Source of the DNA: Pseudovibrio sp. Tun.PSC04-5.I4
Lineage (GTDB): Bacteria; Pseudomonadota; Alphaproteobacteria; Rhizobiales; Stappiaceae
Length of the DNA: 64,000 nucleotides
Direction: 5' to 3'
Assembly (NCBI RefSeq): GCF_900104145.1
Contig: NZ_FNLB01000008.1
Span: 546,842 to 610,841, forward strand
Part shown: piece after piece, positions 35,033 through 44,900 of the stretch
Numbering within the stretch: position 1 is the first letter of the stretch
Layout of the letters: each line of letters starts with the position of its first letter
Translations under genes and position numbers: made by a program
The notes under the pieces: model-generated
What the model was told of the DNA's origin: nothing
The model's input: the letters and a program-made list of their open reading frames with translations, nothing else
Database searches by the model: none

Positions 35033-35380
35033 TCACCCCATTCGAACGGGCGGAGCTCCCCAACTGGGGCGTCTCCAGTCCATCCCTTCCCACAGCATGG
35101 CCAGCTGTGCTGAGGTCAATCTGGCTGAGCCATCGACTGGTGAAGGCCACGGGAACCGACCCTTTTCCAGCACCTTGTAGTAAAGGCAAAATCCCTGACC
35201 ATCCCAGTAAAGCAACTTGATCCGATCGCCGCGCCGACCGCGAAACGCAAACACGGCGCCATTTGCAGGGCGCTGGCGTAATTCCGTCTCCGCCAAAGCG
35301 GCCAGACCCGCAATGCCCTTGCGCATATCCGTCACACCGCACGCAAGATAAACCCGCACACCTGTTCCCGGCCCGATCAT
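35033..35380 (-). CDS. tnpB: IS66 TnpB, 115 aa (copy 3, uninterrupted)
   Basis: Intact TnpB: MIGPGTGVRVYLACGVTDMR to WEGMDWRRPSWGAPPVRMG. It contains YYKVLEKGRFPWPSP across the exon junction used by the intron in copies 1 and 2, and so defines the exact intron borders. Confidence 0.92.
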   Translation of the reverse strand: MIGPGTGVRVYLACGVTDMRKGIAGLAALAETELRQRPANGAVFAFRGRRGDRIKLLYWDGQGFCLYYKVLEKGRFPWPSPVDGSARLTSAQLAMLWEGMDWRRPSWGAPPVRMG

Positions 35381-35715
35381 GTCGCTTCCACCAGCCCAAT
35401 AAACCGGCGAACCTGCGCATCACTTAAGTCACTGGAAACCCTCAGGCTGCGACCGTTCCCGAGCCCAACCTCAATAACGGTGGGTCCTGAAGGCTCAGGA
35501 TCAGTAACAACAACAGGCACAAAAATGGGAGCCTTCGTGTTTTCACTTGTGTTGCTGTCGCAGTACTGAGCCATCCATCGCTTCAGCAAGTACCGGCCGA
35601 CACCATGGCTCTGCGCAACATCAAACAGCGTTGCTCCATCAACCCCAACTTGCGCAGTGATTGCCGCCTTTTCTACCCGTGTCCACGACCGCCGTGGCCT
35701 CGATTCATCCAACAA
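35377..35715 (-). CDS. tnpA: IS66 TnpA, 112 aa (copy 3)
   Basis: Matches the other type-a TnpA proteins (QYCDSNTSENTKAPIFVPVV). TTG start at 35715 with GAGGAGG upstream; overlaps tnpB by 4 bp. Confidence 0.9.
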   Translation of the reverse strand: MLDESRPRRSWTRVEKAAITAQVGVDGATLFDVAQSHGVGRYLLKRWMAQYCDSNTSENTKAPIFVPVVVTDPEPSGPTVIEVGLGNGRSLRVSSDLSDAQVRRFIGLVEAT

Positions 35716-35798
35716 TGACTTGCCTCCTCAACTAAAACTGAAGAAGAAAATACTCAATCAAACGCAACCAAGTAAGGCGGTCCTGAGCGGACGGTTAC

Positions 35799-36444
35799 GG
35801 TAGAGCGGAAGCTGATCATCGAATTTGGAGACCAGAATGTGAGAAAGCAGACTGGCTCCGGCACTGGAACGGGCAATAGGCCGTGTGGGGGCTGGCACTT
35901 GCACGATTTTTTCACAAGAGCGGCAGGATTTCTTAGGCCTTGCGGTTTCAATCACCTTCAGTCTGGCAGTGATGAACTCAACAAGTTCAGACACATCTTC
36001 CCCAATGAGCCGCAGTTCACCACCACAGTCTGGGCAGTTTCCTTGAGGTTCCAGAGTAGCGCGTTCGCGTTCCACATCGCCGCGCACCCGAGGCTTGCCA
36101 CGGGTTGGTTTGACGGACGCTTCAGGTGTGTCTGAAACCAAATCAGGAACAGGTAGCTGGTCTTCTTCTGGGCTCTGTGAAGGGTGAGCCATCTGGGCAT
36201 GTTCCAGCGCCAGTTCCAGTTGCTCGATCTGGCGGTCAATCTTTTCCGAAGACGAGCCAAAGCGCTGTTTTCGAAGTTTAGTAAGTGTCAGGCGCAGGTG
36301 GGAAATCAGATCCAGAAAAGCGGTCTCGTTGGCTTCAAGGCTGCTCACTTTGCCGCTCAGAACCTGGTTCTCTCCCTGCAAACTCAGCACTATGGCTTTG
36401 AGCAGTTCAGGATCATTAGGAAGGGAGTTAAGCGGCTTTTGCAT
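35799..36444 (-). pseudogene. tnpC: IS66 tnpC type b (copy 2), N-terminal fragment
   Basis: Starts MQKPLNSLPNDPELLKAIVL and follows type-b tnpC exactly up to SKFDDQLPLYR, where the left end of the inverted IS66 copy 3 replaces it. It lacks the entire DDE core. Confidence 0.88.
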
Positions 36445-36507
36445 ATACGTATTTTACCGTTATGACACCAGCAACACCACAAATATCCTATTGAAACCAA
36501 TAGATAT

Positions 36508-36855
36508 TCACCCCATTCTTGCCGGCGGAGATCCCCAACTCGGCCGTCTCCAGTCCATCCCTTCCCACAGCATCGCAAGTTGGGCTGACGTCAGTCTGGC
36601 CGTGCCGTCTGCGGGCGATGGCCAGGGAAAACAGCCGGTTTCCAACACCTTGTAATAAAGGCAAAAGCCCTGACCATCCCAATAAAGCAGTTTGACCCGA
36701 TCTCCGCGCCGACCTCGGAATGCAAACACCGCTCCATTTGCCGGGCGCTGACGCAATTCTGTTTCCGCCAGTGCGGCTAAGCCAGAAATCCCCTTGCGCA
36801 TGTCGGTCACTCCGCAGGCCAGATACACTCGCACGCCTGTTCCCGGCCCAATCAT
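36508..36855 (-). CDS. tnpB: IS66 TnpB, type b, 115 aa (copy 2)
   Basis: Same protein as at 31405-31752; intact and intron-free, ending SWGSPPARMG. It lies in a truncated element. Confidence 0.88.
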   Translation of the reverse strand: MIGPGTGVRVYLACGVTDMRKGISGLAALAETELRQRPANGAVFAFRGRRGDRVKLLYWDGQGFCLYYKVLETGCFPWPSPADGTARLTSAQLAMLWEGMDWRRPSWGSPPARMG

Positions 36856-37202
36856 GCCGTTTCCACCAAGACAATGAAGCGCTGGATCTGTGTATCGCTC
36901 AGATCGCTGGAAAGCCTCAAGCTGCGTCCTGTGCTCAAACCAACTTCAATACAAACAGGATGTACTGGAGCAGGATCCGGGGCAGCAACCACAACTGGCA
37001 CAAAGACTGACTGGCGCTCAATATCGGCACTTTCAGCACTGCTAAAATGCTTGAGCCAACGCCTCAGTAGATAACGATCAATGTTGTGTTGGCGGGAAAT
37101 ATCAAGAACAGAGGCACCATCAACCCCAATCTCAGAGATAATCGACAGCTTCTCTTCACGCGTCCACGTGCGCCGCACCTGCTTAACTTTAGACAAGGCC
37201 AT
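36852..37202 (-). CDS. tnpA: IS66 TnpA, type b, 116 aa (copy 2)
   Basis: Same as 31058-31408 except RYLLRRWLKHF in place of RYLLKRWLKHF. It starts at 37202 and overlaps tnpB by 4 bp. Confidence 0.88.
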   Translation of the reverse strand: MALSKVKQVRRTWTREEKLSIISEIGVDGASVLDISRQHNIDRYLLRRWLKHFSSAESADIERQSVFVPVVVAAPDPAPVHPVCIEVGLSTGRSLRLSSDLSDTQIQRFIVLVETA

Positions 37203-37274
37203 CCTCCATAAAACTCAGGAGGTAAATACCCTATCAGAAACAAACCCGTAAGGCGGTCCTGAGCGGACGCTTAC

Positions 37275-37606
37275 ACTCTAGCCGACGCCATGACGCTGAT
37301 TGAAACTGCAAAGATGAATGGCCTTAACCCACAAATCTATCTGACCGACATCCTAGCCCGCATCAACGATCACATGATCAACCGCCTCCACGAGCTCCTG
37401 CCATGGAACTGGAAGCTGGACGCAAAATCACAGCGGCAAGCCCAAACCTTGGCGCCTTGAGCGGACGGTTACATCTCACAGATGTCCTTGCCCACATCAA
37501 CGATCACATGATCAACCGCCTCCACGAGCTCCTGCCATGGAGCTGGAAGCCGGACGCAAAATCACAGCGTCAAGCCCAAACCATGGCGCCTTGAGCGGAC
37601 GGTTAC
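37275..37606 (+). pseudogene. tnpC: Two tandem IS66 right-end fragments (tnpC tails)
   Basis: The first (37275-37472) reads TLADAMTLIETAKMNGLNPQ, IYLTDILARINDHM and ends QAQTLAP, followed by the right end GCGGACGGTTAC. The second (37473-37606) reads YLTDVLAHINDHMINRLHEL and ends QAQTMAP, again followed by GCGGACGGTTAC. Both differ slightly from the type-a and type-b copies, so at least two more IS66 elements once stood here. Confidence 0.82.
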
Positions 37607-37885
37607 CAAAAATGGGAGCCTTCGTGTTTTCACTTGTGTTGCTCTCGCAGTACTGAGCCATCCATCGCTTCAGCAAGTACCGGCCGACACCATGGCTCTG
37701 CGCAACATCAAACAACGTTGCTCCATCAACCCCAACTTGCGCAGTGATTGCCACCTTTTCTACCCGTGTCCACGACCGCCGTGGCCTCGATTCATCCAAC
37801 AATGACTTGCCTCCTCAGCTAAAACTGAAGAAGAAAATACTCAATCAAATGCAACCAAGTAAGGCGGTACTGAGCGGACGGTTAC
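37607..37885 (-). pseudogene. tnpA: IS66 tnpA fragment with left end
   Basis: The minus strand from 37802 reads MLDESRPRRSWTRVEKVAIT and follows type-a TnpA to ENTKAPIF, where it is cut by the tnpC-tail fragment. The left terminus (TGAGCGGACGGTTAC) is at 37885. Confidence 0.82.
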
Positions 37886-38115
37886 TAAACACCGCTTACG
37901 GTCTAAACACCGCTTACTGAACATCAAACTCTTGAGTTAACTCACTCAAGGTCTTCTCTGCGCGAATAGCAGCAAGCGCCACCTTCGCTTTAAAAGCCGG
38001 GCTATGGTTCCGGCGGGGACGTCTACTCATGGTGATCTCCTGTTCTTGGCATCATGCCAGTTTCAGGAGCTAAATCCACTTATACTACCTGTCCAAAAAA
38101 CCTGAGCCACCTCTA
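37886..38115 (-). pseudogene. IS3-family remnant: OrfA N-terminal fragment and terminal repeat
   Basis: The minus strand from 38030 reads MSRRPRRNHSPAFKAKVALA followed by AIREEKTLSELTQEFDVQ and a stop at 37914. This is the helix-turn-helix start of IS3-family OrfA, cut after 38 residues. GGAGATCACC before the ATG provides a ribosome binding site. The end repeat (AGGTGGCTCAGGTTTTTTGG on the minus strand) is at about 38,090-38,112. At 37,886-37,916 a 14-mer (TAAACACCGCTTAC) occurs twice. Confidence 0.8.
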
Positions 38116-38136
38116 TCCAACCCATCAAGGCTCAAT

Positions 38137-38889
38137 TTAGGCTGGTTGAACAATATTTGCCATCGCTGTGTTGCAGCTTATACGAACGCACTCTTCGGCT
38201 AGCGCGAGGGTTGGATCAAGGAGTTTTTCGTTAAAGGGAAACCCAAATCCACACAAAGCTATGGGGAGTTCTGTGCACCCGAGAATGATATATTCAACTC
38301 CAAATGATAGTAAATTATCAATTAATGGAAGCAATAATGATTGAGCTTCTTGTATCATTCCACGTTTTATTAAGTGTATAGATGTCTCAACTATATCATT
38401 AACTTCAATATTACATATATTGTCAATATCTATATCATAACTATTAATATGAGACTCATATATTCTTTGAGATGAGGTTGCTGATGTAGATAGAATTGCT
38501 ACAGATTTACATTTCTTATGTATTAAGGATTTACATAAAACTTGGGCAATATGAAGAATTGTATTATCTGATAATAGCTGAAGCTCTTTGAACCAACAGT
38601 GTGCCGTGTTGCAAGGAATTGCAACACAAGCTAACTCAAATGAATTTAGCCATGTAACTCCCTCAACCATTAACGGCAAAGGTGAAGCACCACCGTGGAG
38701 TAGCGCACTAGTCCTATCTGGAGTCTCGGGATTGGAGTACAATAGAAATGGAACATGTTGCTGGTCATGCGCCGCTTTTGCGCTTATCGCTATCTTGTTC
38801 AGAAAATCTAACGTGGCATAAGGTCCCATGCCGCCAATAATGCCAATCGGTTTCTTTTTGCTTGTTATTATATGTTTATTGGATAACAA
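38137..38889 (-). CDS. Aspartate/glutamate racemase family protein, 250 aa
   Basis: This is a PLP-independent amino-acid racemase fold using two cysteines. The N-terminal signature KPIGIIGGMGPYATLDF is typical of aspartate racemases. The two catalytic cysteines are visible: C93 in AIPCNTAH and C205 in ILGCTELP. I use the TTG at 38889, preceded by AGGAGG with 7-bp spacing; a longer TTG frame to 38910 would place the ribosome binding site inside the gene. It starts 26 bp after the NRPS stop on the same strand, so it is probably co-transcribed. It could supply D-Asp, or another D-acidic residue, for the synthetase, whose last two modules look Asn/Asp-specific. The gene is AT-rich relative to the NRPS modules. 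Confidence 0.85.
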   Translation of the reverse strand: MLSNKHIITSKKKPIGIIGGMGPYATLDFLNKIAISAKAAHDQQHVPFLLYSNPETPDRTSALLHGGASPLPLMVEGVTWLNSFELACVAIPCNTAHCWFKELQLLSDNTILHIAQVLCKSLIHKKCKSVAILSTSATSSQRIYESHINSYDIDIDNICNIEVNDIVETSIHLIKRGMIQEAQSLLLPLIDNLLSFGVEYIILGCTELPIALCGFGFPFNEKLLDPTLALAEECVRISCNTAMANIVQPA

Positions 38890-38915
38890 AGTTGTGCCTC
38901 CTGTTTGCAATATAA

Positions 38916-41900
38916 CTAAAATCTTTTATTTATGACATCTATGATTTTCTTCAGTTCTTTGTCGGCAATCTTATTTTTAGTTAATAAGTTAAATATTTTT
39001 TTTATCTTATCTAAGAATGTTTCTGCTAAGCGTTCTATGTACTCTTTATTGTGCAGCGTCGGGTTATACGTCCAATCGACTGAGAGGCAGTTATTTATTA
39101 CTCTTGCTGTTATATCGAGAAGATGGGGCCTCTGGTTATCAGCACCACGGTTTGCACCAATACTCCCTTTTGTTGGCTCGAATAGGTTGCTGTTAGAGAA
39201 GGTTTGATCAAAATGCCCCAAGTAATTAAGGCTAACTTGTGGTGTTGGTATTTCTCTTAAATCGCTTTTTATTTCGCGCAGCAAACCATAACCAATACCT
39301 CTGCAGGGCACTGCATCTAAGCTTTCCTGAGTTCTTTTTAACACTTCAGCGCTTGTGATGTTTGAGAGGTCAATTAATATTGGATAAGTTGTTGTAAACC
39401 AACCTACCGTCCGACTTATATCGAGATCTTCAAACAGTTCTTCACGACCGTGTCCTTCAAGTTCAATCAGCGCCATTGGTTGACCCGTAGCTTCTGTCAG
39501 TGTTTGCGCTAAACTAGCTAACAATAGTGTCTCGATGGTAGCGCCAACCCGCGGAATTTTATGTACTAATTGTGCGGTTGTATGGCGGTCTAACTTCTTC
39601 CGTATAGTTTTTGCTGTCCCTTCCAAATTGTCTCCGGCGTGGTCAACAGGAAGAGGTATAGCTCGCTCCCAAGGTTGCTCCTTCCAGTAAGGAATTTCAT
39701 TATCTAACTTGTCCGCGTAGGCAAACAGTCTATTAGTCCAGTTCAGCCAAGAACTAGTCTTGGGCGGCAATTCTACTAATTGATTACGTTCCATCGCTAA
39801 ATAAGCGGTTGAAAGATCTTCGATTAGAACACGCCACGAAACCCCATCAACCACTAAGTGGTGAGCTATTAGCAGTAGTTGTCCCGATCCCGTCGATTCG
39901 GCAAAGAAAACGCCTTTCAATAGAGGGCCTTGTGTCAAACAAAAACCTGTCTGAACTTCAGTTGCTTTTTGAGTGATGTGAGTCGAGCGTTCTTCTGCTG
40001 ATAATGGCGTTAGATCAACCATCTCCAGATAAGGTCTAGTATCTGGTGGACTGAACTCCTGTCGCCAACTATCTCCCCGGTGTACAAACCGTGACCGAAG
40101 TACATCATGGTGTGTAAATACAACAGCTAAAGCCTCTGCTAAAAGGTTAAAATCAATAGGTCTATTCAACCGGAGAAGTAGTCCTTGATTCCAATGAGTT
40201 GGTGTCTCTAGTTTGAGGTTCATAAACCAATGTTGGATTGGGGTCAGTTCGGAGTCCCCTATAATGGGACCTTGCTCGTCGCTTCCCAGGTGCGGTGTTT
40301 TTATCACCTTACTCAAATCTGTTACCGATTGATTGGCAAAAATATCTCGGACTTGCAAACCAAGACCACGTTGCTTAGCGCGACTAATAACCTGAAGGGC
40401 CAAGATAGAATCTCCCCCCAAATCGAAGAAGTTGTCCTCAACGCCGACCTGTGTCACGCCCAGAACTTCTGCCCAGATGCTGGTAAGCATCTCTTCAACT
40501 GGTGTACGCGGAGCAATATAAGCCTTACGCACCAATCCGCTGTCATCAGGTTCTGGCAGCGCCTTGCGGTCAAGCTTTCCGTTCGGGGTTAAGGGCAGAG
40601 CTGACAAAGTAACAAATGCCGCTGGAACCATGTAATCAGGCAAGGTCTGCTGAAGATGCGCGCGTAAATCACCTGCGCTTGCATCTCCGACCACATAAGC
40701 AACCAGCCGCCCTTCTCCGGGGCCATCTGCACGTAGCAACACAGCTGCCTGACCAACAGATGGATGCGATGTTAGAGCCGCTTCAATCTCACCGGTCTCG
40801 ATCCGGTAACCCCGCAGCTTCACCTGATGGTCGTAGCGACCTAAGAACTCAAGTGCACCATCAGCACGCCGGTAAACCCGGTCTCCGGTGCGGTATAACC
40901 GGCCTCCGGCCGAACCAAACGGATCTGGAACAAAACGTTCCGCGGTCAAATCCGGCCGCCCTAAATAACCACGAGCTAAGCCAACTCCGCCAATGTAAAG
41001 CTCGCCTGATACCCCAACAGGCACAGGCTCAAGCCCTCCATCAAGAACGTAAAGCTGAGTGTTCCAGATCGGATAACCAATCGGAACAGAGCTCGACTTT
41101 TGCTCGCCAATCGACGTATCGGACGGAATTGATACTGTTTGCACACAGCAACCGACTGTTGCCTCAGATGGGCCATACTCATTCACGATCTCTGTTGTAT
41201 GTTTCTTCGACCATGGACCGAATCCATCGCTAGATAATGCTTCTCCACCGATGACAAGAAGGTTGGTTGTATCAATAGCATCTGTCGGGATTTCGCCCTC
41301 AAGCATACGAAGATGGCTGGGGGTGAGCTTTATAAAGCTTTTGCTATCTGGGATGCGTTGCAAGGTAAACTTCAGAGCATCAGGTTCCTCAGGAACCAAT
41401 TCACAGCATCGCCCAAGCAAAAGGGGCAACCACAATGAGGTAACAGAAAGATCAAAGAAGATTGGACTATGGACAAGTGACTTGGTCCAATCACTTGCGC
41501 CATAAGTATGTGCTGCCCATAATAAATAGCTCTTCAGGTTTTGGTGACGGATCATGACCCCTTTCGGGCGTCCGGTTGAGCCGGACGTGTAAATCACATA
41601 GGCAAGGTTTTCAGCATCCACCGTCACATCCGGTGAGCTTTGAGGATATTGGCGAATGATCTCCGCATCGGCCTGCAAACACACCAACGGATGATCACTG
41701 ACCAATCCTGAATGAGCATCATCACATACAACAAGAGAGGCCCCCGCATCCTGCAGCATAAACGCTAACCGGTCAGGCGGATAGGCAGGATCAAGCGGAA
41801 GGTAGGCACCTCCAGCCTTGAGGATGGCCAGCAAACTCACAACCATCTCAGCTGACCGGTCAACGCACAAGCCAACAATAACTTCTGGGCCAACTCCAAG

Positions 41901-44900
41901 AGTACGCAGATGATGGGCAAGCTGATTGGCACGAGCCTCTAACTCACCATAACTTAAACACTGCCCCTCAAACTCCACTGCAACTGCATCTGGCTGTCGG
42001 GCAACCTGTTCAGCAATAAGCTCATGCAAGCAACGGTCTTGCGGATAATCTGCTGCCGTTGCATTCCACTCTTCTAAAACCTGATGACGTTCTGCCTCAT
42101 CAAGCAGTGAGAGCGTGGAGATCTTCTGCTCTGGATCTGCGGAGGCCATCGCCGCCAAAAGACGCTCCAGATGGACAACCAGGCGTTCCATTGTCGACGC
42201 TTCAAACAGATCTGTGCTGTATTCCAGGCGCCCGCGCAGCCCTTCCCGCGTTTCACTCAAACTCAAAGTAAGATCAAACTTTGCCGTATTGCCTGTGAGC
42301 GGCTCGCTCTGAACGCTTAGACCAGGCAGTGCCATGGCATCCCCTGGAGCGTTTTGCAGCACCAACATTGCCTGGAACAGAGGGTGGCGAGAAAGATCTC
42401 GTTGCGGCTGGAGTGCTTCAACCAACCGCTCAAACGGCACATCTTGATGACCATACGCTTCAAGCGCCAGTTCTCTCGTGCGAACCAGAAGGTCATGCAC
42501 ACTGGGATCATCTGACAGATTGCCGCGCAACACCAAGGTGTTGACAAAAAAGCCAATCAGCCCTTCCAGCTCTGGGCGGCGACGCCCGGCCACAGGGGCA
42601 CCCACCACCACATCATTTTGCTCGCTGTGACGGCTGAGCAGAACCTGAAAGGCTGCCAGAAGAACCATGAACAAGGTCACGCCTTCCCGCTGGCTCAAGG
42701 CTGTCAACGCGCCTGATAGTTCAGCCGGGAAAGTCACCTCAATCCGGGCCCCATGGCCACTCATCACTGCCGGACGAGGATGATCTGTAGGAAGGTCTAA
42801 TGTTGGAAGCTCCTGAAGCTTGTCACACCAGTACGAAAGCTGCCCCTCCAGACGCTCCCCCTCAAGCCAGCGCCGCTGCCAGGCGGCATAATCAGCATAT
42901 TGCACGGGCAGGGTTGGAAGATCGGCTGGCCGTTCCTCACATTGTGCAGCATAAAGCTCTCCCAGTTCCCGCACCAAGACGCCTATGGACCAGGCATCAG
43001 AAACAATATGATGTATGCTCACAACCAGCACATGGCGATCCGCGGCAAGGCGTAAAAGCTCTGCCCGGAACAAGGGACCAGTCGAAAGATCAAACCGCGC
43101 AGCAGTCAGATCCTGCATGTGTGCCTTCAGCTGTTCTGAGGACAAGCCATCCACATCGGTAATCTTCAATAGGAAATCTGCCGGCGGATCAATTACCTGA
43201 TAACCGACCCCCTCTTCTTCTACAATCCGCGTGCGCAAGCTCTCATGACGCTCAATCAGTGCTGTAAACGCCCTTTCAAGTGAAGGTACATCCAACGCAC
43301 CATTTAACCTGACTGCCCCGGAAACATTATAAGCAGACTGTTCTGGTGCCAGTTGATCCAAAAACCAAAGACGTTCTTGAGAGTGTGAAAGCTTCAAAGC
43401 CCCACTTCGGTCCACTGGATCCAGAGGCAGATCTTCCATAGTCCGGCCCAAACCGAGAGCCAGCTCGACAGCTGCCGCCAGATCTTTAACGCATGGTGCC
43501 TCGAACAATGCCTTCAACGGTATCTCTACAGCAAAAGCCTGTCCCACACGCGCCATAACCTGCATGGCTAGAAGGGAATGCCCCCCCAAGTCGAAGAAGT
43601 TGTCCTCAACGCCGACCTGTGTCACGCCCAGAACTTCTGCCCAGATGCTGGTAAGCATCTCTTCAACTGGTGTACGCGGAGCAATATAAGCCTTACGCAC
43701 CAATCCGCTGTCATCAGGTTCTGGCAGCGCCTTGCGGTCAAGCTTTCCGTTCGGGGTTAAGGGCAGAGCTGACAAAGTAACAAATGCCGCTGGAACCATG
43801 TAATCAGGCAAGGTCTGCTGAAGATGCGCGCGTAAATCACCTGCGCTTGCATCTCCGACCACATAAGCAACCAGCCGCCCTTCTCCGGGGCCATCTGCAC
43901 GTAGCAACACAGCTGCCTGACCAACGGATGGATGCGATGTTAGAGCCGCTTCAATCTCACCGGTCTCGATCCGGTAACCCCGCAGCTTCACCTGATGGTC
44001 GTAGCGACCTAAGAACTCAAGTGCACCATCAGCACGCCGGTAAACCCGGTCTCCGGTGCGGTATAACCGGCCTCCGGCCGAACCAAACGGATCTGGAACA
44101 AAACGTTCCGCGGTCAAATCCGGCCGCCCCAAGTAACCACGAGCTAAGCCAACTCCGCCAATGTAAAGCTCGCCTGATACCCCAACAGGCACAGGATCAA
44201 GCCCTCCATCAAGAACGTAAAGCTGAGTGTTCCAGATCGGATAACCAATCGGAACAGAGCTCGACTTTTGCTCGCCAATCGACGTATCGGACGGAATTGA
44301 TACTGTTTGCACACAGCAACCGACTGTTGCCTCAGATGGGCCATACTCATTCACGATCTCTGTTGTATGTTTCTTCGACCATGGACCGAATCCATCGCTA
44401 GATAATGCTTCTCCACCGATGACAAGAAGGTTGGTTGTATCAATAGCATCTGTCGGGATTTCGCCCTCAAGCATACGAAGATGGCTGGGGGTGAGCTTTA
44501 TAAAGCTTTTGCTATCTGGGATGCGTTGCAAGGTAAACTTCAGAGCATCAGGTTCCTCAGGAACCAATTCACAGCATCGCCCAAGCAAAAGGGGCAACCA
44601 CAATGAGGTAACAGAAAGATCAAAGAAGATTGGACTATGGACAAGTGACTTGGTCCAATCACTTGCGCCATAAGTATGTGCTGCCCATAATAAATAGCTC
44701 TTCAGGTTTTGGTGACGGATCATGACCCCTTTCGGGCGTCCGGTTGAGCCGGACGTGTAAATCACATAGGCAAGGTTTTCAGCATCCACCGTCACATCCG
44801 GTGAGCTTTGAGGATATTGGCGAATGATCTCCGCATCGGCCTGCAAACACACCAACGGATGATCACTGACCAATCCTGAATGAGCATCATCACATACAAC

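Larger units (their letters stand above)
33338..35798 (-). mobile_element. IS66-family element copy 3 (type a), 2461 bp, complete and intron-free
   Basis: Complete element on the minus strand with both ends: right end GTAACCGTCCGCTCAAGGCG at 33338, left end CCTGAGCGGACGGTTAC at 35798. It is the empty-site counterpart of copy 1, equal in length to copy 1 minus its intron. The outer flanks AGAGTACC and GGTAGAGC do not match, so the host DNA was rearranged after or during insertion. Confidence 0.93.
35799..37274 (-). mobile_element. IS66-family element type b, copy 2, left half only
   Basis: The left end (CCTGAGCGGACGCTTAC) is at 37274, reading leftwards through tnpA, tnpB and the first 215 or so codons of tnpC, and is cut at 35799. 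With 30986-32450 it forms a large inverted repeat of about 1.47 kb arms around the intervening type-a element. Confidence 0.88.
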
